Shown here piece by piece: positions 25,189-34,909 of a stretch of DNA of 64,000 nucleotides. The notes beneath the pieces were generated by a model that searched no databases, was not told the origin of the DNA, and saw only the letters and a list, made by a program, of their open reading frames with translations. The stretch is taken from the NCBI GenBank assembly GCA_035373625.1, contig DAOSNS010000020.1, positions 12,379 through 76,378 on the forward strand, written 5' to 3'. Source of the DNA: DSWT01 sp035373625. GTDB taxonomy: Bacteria > Chloroflexota > Anaerolineae > B4-G1 > SLSP01. Within the stretch, counting starts at the first letter, position 1, and each line of letters starts with the position of its first letter. The position numbers and the translations under genes are program-made.

Positions 25189-28100
25189 ATGTATAACGGA
25201 CGTTCAAATCGCAAGTTGGCCTTTGTGGTTTTGAGTCTGGCGATCGGTGCGGGGGCGCTGTGGCTCTTGCTGGCAATAGTCCACACTATGCCAACGGTGT
25301 ACGTGCTTGCTGCCCCTGCGATGCCGACCGCCCCCTCACGTGTAGCTGTGATCCCCGCACCCAATTCCCATGACGCGCCCCCTCATGCACCTGTCACCAT
25401 CATCTTTGATGAAGCAATAGACGAAGAGAGTGTGAATGACGATACCTTTGCGGTATTCGGTAGCCAAAGCCCGCGTGTTTCTGGCGACTATGTATTCACC
25501 GACCTTTCACGCAACATCACCCTGTTTCCTTCACGTCTCTATTTTCCCGGCGAGCTGATCCAGGCGACCGTTACCACCGGCACGCAAAACATCACCGGCG
25601 AGCATAGCCTTTCTTCAACCGTGTGGCAATTCCGCACAGGAGTGAGTGGCGGCTCTGGAATGTTTGAATCGCTGGCAACATTTTATTTGCCCATGGCAGG
25701 ACGGGATGTGGTGCCGGGCGATTTCGATAACGACCGTGATTTGGATGTCCTGCTGATCGGCGAGACCGGTGCGAATAGCGTATGGTTGAACGCGGGGGAG
25801 ATTAGATTTGTGTCGGGTCCTGAACTCACCCCGACCATCGGCTGGAGCGCGGCCGCCGCCGTGGGCGATTTTGATGGCGATGGAAACCTGGATGTTCTGA
25901 TTGCCAAACAAGATGCTGACGAGGTCTGGCACAATCAAGGCAACGGCGTATTGACCCTTACGCAATGGCTGGGCAATACGCCGAGTTATGATATTGCCGT
26001 CGGCGATGTGGATGGCGATGGCGATCTGGACGCGCTGGTGACAAAAGGATCCGGAACAGAAATCTGGGTCAATTTGGGAGGCCGGCAGGGTGGGACGCCT
26101 GGGATGTTCGGAGATGTCCTGCCCCCTCTCAATTCTCCTAACCATCAGGCCGTGGCTCTAGGCGACCTGGATGGCGACGGTGACCTGGATGCTTTTGTGG
26201 GATTGAGCGCCGGCACCGGCGATGAAGTCTGGCTTAACGACGGCCTGGGGAATTTCAGCCAGACCGCGCAATCCCTGGATGTGGCTAATAGCCAGGATGT
26301 AGCTCTGGGCGACCTGGACGGCGACGGCGATGCGGATGCTTTTGTGGTGAACGATGTCAATGCCGGCAACACCGTCTGGATCAATCAAGGTGGCGCACAA
26401 GGGGGTACGCCGGGCTGGTTTACCAATAATGGCCAGATATTGGGGGTTGCCAATAGCTATGCCGTGGCGCTCGGTGATGTGGATGCCGATGGCGACCTCG
26501 ACGCGGTGGTCGCCAATAGCGGCGTGAGTGAGCGCGCTAACGTTGTCTATATCAACAATGGCCAGGGGCAGTTTGCTGCCCAACCGCTTCCCGACGATGC
26601 CCAAAGTTTTGGCATCGCGCTCGGCGACATTGATAACGATGGCGACCTGGATATCATCTCCGCCGACGACAACGCGCCGCCGGGCGTATGGCTGAACGAA
26701 CCGCCGCGCTGCTTTGCCCAGCTCGAAACTGTGCCCGGCATAACCTATGCCAGCCTCAACGCCGAGGCTCTACAACAGGCTGTGGATGCTGCACCGGCCG
26801 GGGACACGGTCAAAGTGGCCGGTATATGTACGGGAGTCTCTATGCGCGCGGGTGTGTCGCAGACCGTCTATGTGGACAAGTCGTTGACCCTGCGCGGTGG
26901 CTATACGCCCGAGAATTGGGAGAGGTTCAATCCTGAAATCTATGCCGGACTGGATGCCCAAGGCGCCGGCCGGGTTGTTCTGATAACGGGCCCGGTCTCG
27001 GTGACGCTGGAGAATCTGGATATTGCCTCTGGTGATGCGACCGGCCTGGGCGGCGGCTTGTCCTATGACGGCGCAGGCGGCGGTGTCTACGTCGTCAGCG
27101 CCACCGTCATCTTGCGCAACAATCGTATCCATGACAACATTGCCGGACGTCAAGATCGGAGCGGAGGTGGGGGCGTCTATCTCTATCAAAGCCAGGCAAC
27201 CCTGGAACGCAACCTCATCTTCAAAAATATCGCCGGAATGAGCAACGTTCCCGGCTTGAGTGGCGAAGGCGGCGGTATAGCTCTCAGTCAAAGCAATGCC
27301 ACGTTGATCCGCAATCAGCTCCAGGATAACATGGCCGGCACTGTCGGTTTTGCTATCGGCGGCGGCATTTACTTTGAAGAGGGACTTTTGACCGGTGACG
27401 GCAACATCCTGCTCGGCAATACGGCTAGCGGCAGTGCCGCCCAAGACGGCCAGGGCGGTGGAATTTTCGCCGGCTCCAACGGACAACTTGCGTTGGTCAA
27501 CACCGTCTTTCAAAATAACAGCAGCGGCGCAACGGTGAGTTCCTTCGGCGCGGCGCTGGCACTTGGGGCCGCCACGGCGAATATGGCGCATACCACCTTT
27601 GTCAACAATACCGGCGGAGATGGCAGCGGCGTTTATGTGTATGGTGGTTCCACCCTCAACCTGACCAACACGCTGATGAGTGCCCACAGCATTGGCTTCG
27701 TCGTTTCTTCCGAGGATGTGGCGACGTTAGTGGGGATTCTCTGGCACACGGTTACCACGCCGACCATCGGAAATGGAACGGTTAACATCACCCACAGCCT
27801 CACCGGCGACCCGGCTTTTGCTTTTGACGGCCATCACCTTGAAGCTGAAAGCGACGCCATAGATGCCGGTGTGCTGGCGGATGTGTTTGATGACATGGAT
27901 GAAGAACTGCGTCCAAGTGGCTCCGCGCCTGATCTGGGCGCGGATGAGTATTATCCACGTTGCTTCGCGCAACTGGCCAGCAGTCCGGGTACCACCTTCG
28001 AGAGCTTCAGTGCGCTGGCCGCGCAGGCCGCCGTGGATGCCGCAGCGTCCGGTGACCTGGTCAAGCTGGCTGGTTGGTGCGACGGCGTCAGCTATGCCGC

Positions 28101-31100
28101 CGGAGGGTACCAGAGCGTCTATATCACCAAACCGTTGACACTGCGCGGTGGTTATGACCATACCGATTGGAGCGCCCCACCTGTTGGCCTGACGCCGTTG
28201 AGCGGCATGGACTGGGGGCGGGTGATGCGTGTGGAAACCGGCGGCGTCGCGTTGGAGAACCTGGAGATCCGCAGGGGCAGAACAACGAATGATGGTAGCG
28301 GCCTGTATGCAACCGGCGATATCACCTTAACCCATGTGAAGCTACATAAAAATACCGCCTACAGAATAGAGGGCCTTTCTGGCGACGACAGCGGCCAACC
28401 CCACGGCGTCTATGCACCGACAAGCGGCGGCGGTGGGGGGGCCTGGATTCGAGGACGGGCCGTTTTGCAAGACGTCGTCTTCCAGGATAACCAGGCGACC
28501 GACTATGGGGGCGGGTTGTATGTAGATGGCCCGGTACAGTTGACCGGCGCGCGCTTCATCAACAACATGGCCGCGAACGGTGGCGGGATGTACCTTTTCG
28601 GGAACGGCCACGCCGCACGGCTGGTCAACGTAATTTTCAGCCGCAACTACGCAGAGAACGATGGTGCGGCGTTATATCTGTTTGAAGTGGGTCCGACCAG
28701 CCGCGCCGACCTGCTCCACGTGACGATTGCCGACCCCACACGGCGGGCGAATTCGGCGATCTACGTGCCCACCGGCACGGTCTACATCACCAACACCATT
28801 CTCGCCGATCATAACATTGACATTCTGGCCCTGAGTGGATCACAAGTGTATGAGGATGCTAACCTGTTTGACGATACCCCTCAGTTTACCGGCATTGTCT
28901 TCAGCGGGGGGCATAGCCACGTCGGCACGCCGGCATTTGTGGATCCGGGAATGGACGATTATCACCTGCGCTCGGAATCTGCGGCGGTGAATGCGGCAGT
29001 GGATATGGGCATCCTCGTGGATATTGAGGGATTGCCACGTCCAAAGGGATCGGCTCCCGACATCGGCGCGCATGAGTTGCAGTTGGTAGACGGCGTCAAC
29101 GTCTACGAAGATGACAACATCCCCAACGGCAATTGCACGCTGCGTGAGGCCATCATCGCCGCCAACACCGACAGGCCGGTGGATTTGTGTCCGGCAGGCA
29201 GCGGCGCGGATACCATCACCCTGGCTGAGGGCGTCTATCAGTTGAGTATTCCGGGCCAGGATGAAGACGGCAGCTGGACCGGTGACCTGGATGTGCATGA
29301 CGTGCTTACCATTACCGGCGCAGGGCCGGAGGTGACGCGCATTGACGCACACAGGATAGATCGCGTCTTTGACATGTGCTTGAGCGGGCGCGTCGTCATT
29401 TCAGGCGTCACACTTATGGGTGGCGATGTTTCGGGCGCCGGTGGCGGTATTCGAGCTTGCCCCGGCGTGGATGTCGAATTGAACCGTGTTCATATCTATG
29501 ACAACTATAGCGAAGAAATCGGCGGTGGACTATACGTTTTTGATAACCTCACATTGTACAATAGCACGGTTGATCACAACATCGCCGAAATCAGCGGGGG
29601 CGGCATTGCCATCTTCAGCGGCAGTCTGACGCTGCACGAGAGCACCATCTTCAGCAACACAACCTTCAACGACGGGGGTGGTATCTTTGCCGAATATGGC
29701 CACGTGTGGATGATCAACAGCGCGCTTTACAATAACGTTGCCACGTGGGGAGGCGGCGGGGTGCTGATCAACCAACCCACAGCGACCTTCACGCAAACCG
29801 GCGGCGCGATCTTTGGCAATCGCGCGCGGAACGGTGGTGGCGTGTTTGTCGGCGACGGAGAGGCATGGCTATACGGCGGTACAGTGCGCGACAACGTGGC
29901 CGAGGATTTTGGCGGCGGCCTCTTCGTCAACGGCCGGGCGACGCTCGATAGCGAAATGGTTCTCAGCAATACGGCAATGTTTGGCGGCGGCGTCCATGTG
30001 GATTTCGAAGGCGTGCTCACGCAGACCGGCGAAACCGTAGTTGCCTATAACACCGCCTGGGAAGCCGGCGGCGGCCTCAAAGTTTATGGACGTGGCCGGC
30101 TGCAAGATGGGCAAACGATCTATAACCATGCAGCCTATGGCGGAGGGGTATATATAGATAATAGCGGCACATTGACTCTGGAAGGGATAAGCGCCATCCT
30201 CAGCAACACAGCAATCTACAACGGCGGCGGCGTCTACCTTCTCGGCGACACGACGACATTCACACAAGCCGGTAATAGCCGGATCGCCCACAACCATACG
30301 ATTAGTGAAGAGTCAGTTGGCGGCGGCGTCTTTGTAGATCATGGGCAGGCCTGGCTAACCGGCGGCGTCATCTACAGCAACACCAGCAGTTACGGGGGCG
30401 GCCTCTACATTTACGCGGGACAGGTGCTGTTGACGGACGGCATCATCGCCGAAAATGCGGCCTCGGAAGGTGGTGGCGTGCATATTAACTCAAGCGTCTT
30501 CACCCAAACCGGCGGCGCCATCGTGAATAACCATGCGGACTGGAATGGCGGCGGCGTCTATGTGACCGACGGCAGCTTCACGCTGGTCAACGGTCAGGTT
30601 GCCGGTAACACAGCCGGGGAATATGGCGGTGGTGTGTATGCCGATGTCGGTCTGGCGACGATGTATGCCGGTGAGATCTCCAACAATTCCGCCATTTGGG
30701 GCGGCGGGGTCGCAGCCAGGGACCAGAATGCTTTCTGGCGGCAATTGGGGGGACGGGTAAACAACAACGTCGCCAGCACGCAAGGTGGTGGGGTCTTCCT
30801 CTACGATGCCTCCGGTGAAATGAGCGGCGGCATTGTGGCAGGTAACCAGGCCTATTTTGGCGGTGGGATGTATATCGGCAGCTCTGGGGTGTCTAATGTG
30901 TATACGCAGACCGGCGGCATATTCATAGACAATCACGCCGCTTATGGCGGCGGCGGCTTCTATATCGCCGATGTACGCGCCCACATCCACAAGGTCGCTA
31001 TCGTGAATAACAACGCCGATGACACCGGAGGCGGCATCGCCAATGTTGGCAGCAATTTGGACCTGGTCAATGTCACCCTGAGTGGCAATTCGGCGAATGA

Positions 31101-33867
31101 CGGTGGTGCGCTTTACAATTATGGGGGTACGGTGAAGACTACCAATGTCACCATCGCCAACAACCAGGCGAGCAGAGGCGGCGGCATTGAGAGTAACGCC
31201 AATTTCTCGCTTCGCAATGTCATCATCGCCCACAACAGCGGTGGTAACTGTAATGGGACGTACACTTCAGAAGGGTACAACCTGAGCAGCGATAACTCCT
31301 GCGCCTTGAACGCCACCGGTGACATCCCCAATGCCGACCCGCGCCTGGGGCCACTCCAGGACAACGGTGGCAATACGCTGACGCACGCCCTGTTATCGGG
31401 CAGTCCGGCAATCAACAGGGGGACCTGCACCAACGTTCCCACCCAAGATCAACGCGGCTACCCGCGTCCTGATGGAGGAAGTGGCCGTTGTGACATCGGG
31501 GCATTCGAGGAGCAAACTTTCACCAACCTGCCGCCGGTGGCAAACGCCGGCCCGGATCGGGTGGTCGCGGTGAACCGGACGGTGACGCTCGATGGCAGCG
31601 CCAGCTACGATCCCGACGGCTACACACCGTTAACTTATCAATGGCAGCAAACCGGCGGACCGACGGTAGATTTCATCGCTACAGTTTCGCGCACGATGTT
31701 TACGGCGCCTTCCACCCCTGCCGTCCTCACCTTCACCCTCACCGTGAGCGACGCCTACGCCCTGGCCTCGGAACCCGACGAGGTGCTCGTCAGCGTAGGC
31801 GGCGAACCGATCGCCGGCTTGCGGGCGTCCAACAGCAGCCCCACCCCGCTGGGGCAAACGACATTCTTCTCGGCCAGCGTCACGGCAGGCACAAGCGTGA
31901 TCTATGAATGGGACTTCGGTGACGGTAACGGCGCCAGTGGACAGTACGTCAGCCACACCTACGGGCAATCGGGCCAATATACCGCCACCGTAACGGCACG
32001 GAACGCCAACAACAGCCTTTCGGTCGGCACACCCGTCACCATCAGCAACGCATCCCGTGCCAGCGCCCAGCCCATCAACAACAATACAGTGTTGACCAGT
32101 GCGCTGGTCAGCATCAACGATACCGACTGGTACAAGTTTCCGGTGCCTGACCCCGATTCAACGATCACTGTGACGCTGAGTAATTTGCAGGCCGACTTTG
32201 ATCTGCTGCTCTTTGCGCCGGAGATTGATGAGGAAACCGGGCAGTTGCGCGACATCGGACGCCTGAGCAATATCGGGCGATTGAGCAACATCGGGCGGCT
32301 CAGCAATATCGGGCGCTTGAGCAATATCGGGCAGTTGAGCAATATCGGTGAACTGCTTGATCTGGGCCGGTTGAGCAACATCGGCCGGCTGAGCAACATC
32401 GGCCGACTGAGCAACATCGGGCGCCTCAGCAATATCGGGCGGCTCAGCAACATCGGAACATTGGTGGATATTTCAGCTTACCCTCTGACCGCCACCGAGC
32501 AGATTGTCTACAATGTGCATGAACTTGCCGGTTATTACTACATCGCTGTTTATGGCCAGTCCGGTCAGGCTATAGGACAGCCCTATATGCTCTCCGTCAA
32601 TGTTACACCGCCGCAGTACATTCATTATCCACTCACAGACACTATCGCCATCAGCGCAACCACCCCGGCGACCAACACTGCGGTCAACACGCTCATTCTG
32701 TACAATGTCGTGCGTATGACGCAATTCTACAGCACCCAACAGACCTTGTTGACCGACCGGTTGCTCCCAGAACTCACAGCGTTGGCGGCGCATCCGCAGG
32801 TCAACGGTGTCCTTGTGGATCTCAATAGCTATCCTGAGATCGTCGCCGCATATGAGAAATGGGATAAGCATCCCGATAGCCCGCAGCATGCGAACTTTGT
32901 GGCTATGCACATCAAATCACTGCTGTACGTTTTGACACCCGCTTATCCCAACCTCAAGTATCTGGTGCTGGTAGGGGACGATCGCATTATCCCGCAACGC
33001 CGCATCCGCGACGACGCACTGGTTTCCAACGAGCGCACGTATGAAGACGCCTACTTTGCCCCCAACATTGACACGTCCCTGGCCCGCCGCTACTTCCTCA
33101 GCGACGACTACTACGCCGGGCTCCTACCACTACCCTGGCGTGGACGCGAGTTGTATCTCCCGCAGGTGGGCATCGGTCGCCTGGTCGAAGCGCCCGAAGA
33201 TATCCTTGCGGCCATAGATGCCTTTATGGCGCAGCCTGTGCTCGAGCCGGAAGACGCTTTCATCACCGGCTATGACTTCTTGATTGACGAAGCGCAAGCC
33301 ATCAGCGTCACCCTCGCATCTCAGGGTATCGCACAGATGACGACGCTCATCCACGACGAATGGACGACAAACGATGTGCGCACCCACTATATCAGCGTGA
33401 CGGCAGCCAGCGACTTGAACTCCCTCAACGCGCACTTCACCCACTACGGACTGATTCCTCCCACCTATCCTCTTTCTCCATCGCTTGAGGACATCTACGT
33501 GCTGGCGTCTGAATTGACGACAACGACCGATTACAGCGGCACGCTGAATTTCTCGGTGGGCTGCCACTCCGGGTTGAATGTGCCCGATGCAGATGCGCCT
33601 TCCGTAGAAGAAGCAACAGACTGGCCACAGGCATTGTTGCGTCGTGGTGCCATGTTCATCGGTAATACCGGGTACGGTTATGGCGATTCGGATCTGATCG
33701 CTTACTCAGAACGGTTGATGACCGGCTTTGTAGAACGCCTGGGCATCTGGGAAGACGGACAGACCCCCACAGTCGGCTACGCACTGAGCGCGCCAAACAG
33801 GGGTACTACAACAGCTTTAGCGCGGGCGCGTTCAGCAACTACGACGAAAAAGTCTTGGGGGAAATGA
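25189..33867 (+). CDS. Giant secreted multidomain protein: Ig-like, FG-GAP, beta-helix, PKD, PPC, C25-peptidase (frameshifted)
   Basis: The ATG follows AAGGAGGGTGCA. A membrane or signal segment (about 10-32) leads to a bacterial Ig-like domain (about 46-140). Seven FG-GAP/VCBS repeats (D-x-DGDGD-L-D) span about 177-490. Three parallel beta-helix blocks rich in GGG(I/V)Y follow: two open with CFAQL at 508 and 925, the third with the CSLREA-like CTLREAIIAAN near 1315. PKD-like domains lie at about 2118-2285, and a pre-peptidase domain at 2288-2475 is interrupted by twelve IGRLSN hexads (2356-2427). A C25 (gingipain-like) domain with H2752 (FTHYG) and C2792 (VGCHSG) runs from about 2500. The frame breaks near 33790 and stops at 33867; the true C-terminus continues in the next feature. 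Probably a cell-surface or secreted adhesin/protease. Confidence 0.85.
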   Translation: MYNGRSNRKLAFVVLSLAIGAGALWLLLAIVHTMPTVYVLAAPAMPTAPSRVAVIPAPNSHDAPPHAPVTIIFDEAIDEESVNDDTFAVFGSQSPRVSGDYVFTDLSRNITLFPSRLYFPGELIQATVTTGTQNITGEHSLSSTVWQFRTGVSGGSGMFESLATFYLPMAGRDVVPGDFDNDRDLDVLLIGETGANSVWLNAGEIRFVSGPELTPTIGWSAAAAVGDFDGDGNLDVLIAKQDADEVWHNQGNGVLTLTQWLGNTPSYDIAVGDVDGDGDLDALVTKGSGTEIWVNLGGRQGGTPGMFGDVLPPLNSPNHQAVALGDLDGDGDLDAFVGLSAGTGDEVWLNDGLGNFSQTAQSLDVANSQDVALGDLDGDGDADAFVVNDVNAGNTVWINQGGAQGGTPGWFTNNGQILGVANSYAVALGDVDADGDLDAVVANSGVSERANVVYINNGQGQFAAQPLPDDAQSFGIALGDIDNDGDLDIISADDNAPPGVWLNEPPRCFAQLETVPGITYASLNAEALQQAVDAAPAGDTVKVAGICTGVSMRAGVSQTVYVDKSLTLRGGYTPENWERFNPEIYAGLDAQGAGRVVLITGPVSVTLENLDIASGDATGLGGGLSYDGAGGGVYVVSATVILRNNRIHDNIAGRQDRSGGGGVYLYQSQATLERNLIFKNIAGMSNVPGLSGEGGGIALSQSNATLIRNQLQDNMAGTVGFAIGGGIYFEEGLLTGDGNILLGNTASGSAAQDGQGGGIFAGSNGQLALVNTVFQNNSSGATVSSFGAALALGAATANMAHTTFVNNTGGDGSGVYVYGGSTLNLTNTLMSAHSIGFVVSSEDVATLVGILWHTVTTPTIGNGTVNITHSLTGDPAFAFDGHHLEAESDAIDAGVLADVFDDMDEELRPSGSAPDLGADEYYPRCFAQLASSPGTTFESFSALAAQAAVDAAASGDLVKLAGWCDGVSYAAGGYQSVYITKPLTLRGGYDHTDWSAPPVGLTPLSGMDWGRVMRVETGGVALENLEIRRGRTTNDGSGLYATGDITLTHVKLHKNTAYRIEGLSGDDSGQPHGVYAPTSGGGGGAWIRGRAVLQDVVFQDNQATDYGGGLYVDGPVQLTGARFINNMAANGGGMYLFGNGHAARLVNVIFSRNYAENDGAALYLFEVGPTSRADLLHVTIADPTRRANSAIYVPTGTVYITNTILADHNIDILALSGSQVYEDANLFDDTPQFTGIVFSGGHSHVGTPAFVDPGMDDYHLRSESAAVNAAVDMGILVDIEGLPRPKGSAPDIGAHELQLVDGVNVYEDDNIPNGNCTLREAIIAANTDRPVDLCPAGSGADTITLAEGVYQLSIPGQDEDGSWTGDLDVHDVLTITGAGPEVTRIDAHRIDRVFDMCLSGRVVISGVTLMGGDVSGAGGGIRACPGVDVELNRVHIYDNYSEEIGGGLYVFDNLTLYNSTVDHNIAEISGGGIAIFSGSLTLHESTIFSNTTFNDGGGIFAEYGHVWMINSALYNNVATWGGGGVLINQPTATFTQTGGAIFGNRARNGGGVFVGDGEAWLYGGTVRDNVAEDFGGGLFVNGRATLDSEMVLSNTAMFGGGVHVDFEGVLTQTGETVVAYNTAWEAGGGLKVYGRGRLQDGQTIYNHAAYGGGVYIDNSGTLTLEGISAILSNTAIYNGGGVYLLGDTTTFTQAGNSRIAHNHTISEESVGGGVFVDHGQAWLTGGVIYSNTSSYGGGLYIYAGQVLLTDGIIAENAASEGGGVHINSSVFTQTGGAIVNNHADWNGGGVYVTDGSFTLVNGQVAGNTAGEYGGGVYADVGLATMYAGEISNNSAIWGGGVAARDQNAFWRQLGGRVNNNVASTQGGGVFLYDASGEMSGGIVAGNQAYFGGGMYIGSSGVSNVYTQTGGIFIDNHAAYGGGGFYIADVRAHIHKVAIVNNNADDTGGGIANVGSNLDLVNVTLSGNSANDGGALYNYGGTVKTTNVTIANNQASRGGGIESNANFSLRNVIIAHNSGGNCNGTYTSEGYNLSSDNSCALNATGDIPNADPRLGPLQDNGGNTLTHALLSGSPAINRGTCTNVPTQDQRGYPRPDGGSGRCDIGAFEEQTFTNLPPVANAGPDRVVAVNRTVTLDGSASYDPDGYTPLTYQWQQTGGPTVDFIATVSRTMFTAPSTPAVLTFTLTVSDAYALASEPDEVLVSVGGEPIAGLRASNSSPTPLGQTTFFSASVTAGTSVIYEWDFGDGNGASGQYVSHTYGQSGQYTATVTARNANNSLSVGTPVTISNASRASAQPINNNTVLTSALVSINDTDWYKFPVPDPDSTITVTLSNLQADFDLLLFAPEIDEETGQLRDIGRLSNIGRLSNIGRLSNIGRLSNIGQLSNIGELLDLGRLSNIGRLSNIGRLSNIGRLSNIGRLSNIGTLVDISAYPLTATEQIVYNVHELAGYYYIAVYGQSGQAIGQPYMLSVNVTPPQYIHYPLTDTIAISATTPATNTAVNTLILYNVVRMTQFYSTQQTLLTDRLLPELTALAAHPQVNGVLVDLNSYPEIVAAYEKWDKHPDSPQHANFVAMHIKSLLYVLTPAYPNLKYLVLVGDDRIIPQRRIRDDALVSNERTYEDAYFAPNIDTSLARRYFLSDDYYAGLLPLPWRGRELYLPQVGIGRLVEAPEDILAAIDAFMAQPVLEPEDAFITGYDFLIDEAQAISVTLASQGIAQMTTLIHDEWTTNDVRTHYISVTAASDLNSLNAHFTHYGLIPPTYPLSPSLEDIYVLASELTTTTDYSGTLNFSVGCHSGLNVPDADAPSVEEATDWPQALLRRGAMFIGNTGYGYGDSDLIAYSERLMTGFVERLGIWEDGQTPTVGYALSAPNRGTTTALARARSATTTKKSWGK
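32254..32469 (+). repeat. Twelve in-frame 18-bp units encoding IGRLSN hexapeptides
   Basis: Twelve consecutive hexads starting I/L-G are mostly IGRLSN; variants are IGQLSN, IGELLD, LGRLSN and IGTLVD. The Arg, Leu, Asn and Gly codons vary freely between copies (cgc/cga/cgg, ctg/ttg/ctc, aat/aac, ggg/ggc) while the peptide stays the same. The pattern fits [LIV]-G-x-x-S-x of left-handed beta-helices, and 72 residues would make four 18-residue coils. Confidence 0.85.
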
Positions 33868-34817
33868 CACTCTACGGATTGCCGATGTTGCAAATCCACA
33901 TGCCACACACGACGACGCTCAACACATCAGCCGCCCGGCAAGCGGCTCTGTTGCCGGCCGGCGGCGTTGTCACCACAGCGCATCATCTATCTCTCGACTA
34001 CATCAAACATGTCACCCCACAGGGGGCCTACTATACCGTTGAGGGCGAAGGGGATGCGCATATCGCCGGAGGACGGCCTATCGCGCCACGCATCAGCACG
34101 GATGTTCAAATCCCCGGCGCCATTGCCCACGGGGCTTTGCTTGTCGGCGGAACGTTTAGCGATACGGTCAACTTCGACCCCGTGGTATCGCGCATCGTGA
34201 CCGAGGAAACCTACATCGAGACCGAGCCGGATTTCCCCAGCCCGGCCTGGGAGCCGGCCCAGATCGGCGCCATTAACCGTTTCCTCTCCATTGAAGGTAA
34301 AGCCTACGCCAGTCTTGTGATTGTGCCCGGGCAGTTCCGTGCCACAACGAATGATCATCCGACGGTCGGTATCCAACGGCTCTACACAGACTTGCAATTC
34401 GAGGTGTACCACGCTCCCTTCACCGCCACGGATTTCATCGCGCCGAACATTTGGAACGTGCGCGCCATCAGCAGCACGGAGGCCTTGCATTTTGAAGTGT
34501 GGGTGGACGACAATGCCAATGATCCAGAAGATACAGGCGAAGTCGCGCGCGTCGTGGTATTGTATCGCTATCTGGATCAGCCCACCTGGTCGAAGGCAGA
34601 GTTGACTTATCTGGGCAAGAATAGTGCTGGCATAGGCATCGCCGAAGGCAACGTAGCCCCGATTACGGCGGCCATCGAGTACTTCGTGCAAGCCGTGGAT
34701 GACAGTGGGAACGTGATGTTGGCACTAGACCACGGGATGCCCTTCACCGAAGTGACAAGTGTCGCACGTCCCAAGCCTACCATCTACCTGCCGTTGGTGC
34801 TGCGCGGTCAACCTTAG
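33792..34817 (+). CDS. C-terminal continuation of the giant protein after a -1 frameshift
   Basis: From GCC at 33792 this frame reads AKQGYYNSFSAGAFSNYDE, then KVLGEMTLYGLPMLQ. It joins smoothly to the upstream frame (...TVGYALSA) and matches the usual end of C25-type peptidase domains, where an AKQ.Y.......YDEKVL.E.TLYGLP segment follows the catalytic Cys region. A beta-rich domain follows, and the protein ends IYLPLVLRGQP, a C-terminal tail I associate with secreted Chloroflexota proteins. There is no start codon with a ribosome site here, so it is not a separate gene. Either one base was lost in the genome or in the assembly. Confidence 0.75.
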   Translation, partial: AKQGYYNSFSAGAFSNYDEKVLGEMTLYGLPMLQIHMPHTTTLNTSAARQAALLPAGGVVTTAHHLSLDYIKHVTPQGAYYTVEGEGDAHIAGGRPIAPRISTDVQIPGAIAHGALLVGGTFSDTVNFDPVVSRIVTEETYIETEPDFPSPAWEPAQIGAINRFLSIEGKAYASLVIVPGQFRATTNDHPTVGIQRLYTDLQFEVYHAPFTATDFIAPNIWNVRAISSTEALHFEVWVDDNANDPEDTGEVARVVVLYRYLDQPTWSKAELTYLGKNSAGIGIAEGNVAPITAAIEYFVQAVDDSGNVMLALDHGMPFTEVTSVARPKPTIYLPLVLRGQP

Positions 34818-34835
34818 TTTAGTTGTCAGTAAACC

Positions 34836-34876
34836 AAAAAATCCCCTCGGCTTTAGTAACCGAGGGGATTTTTTTA
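34836..34876. terminator. Strong bidirectional rho-independent terminator
   Basis: AAATCCCCTCGG pairs perfectly with CCGAGGGGATTT around a nine-base loop. A-rich sequence precedes it and seven T follow it, so it can end both the giant protein gene and the convergent xylanase operon. Confidence 0.92.
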
Positions 34877-34909
34877 CTTCGCCGGTGCACCCGGGCAGAT
34901 GGAGTCGTT

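Noticed and set aside
33780..33800. Programmed -1 frameshifting in the giant protein gene
   Set aside because: The local sequence has no classic slippery heptamer and no obvious downstream pseudoknot, so an indel or assembly error is more likely.
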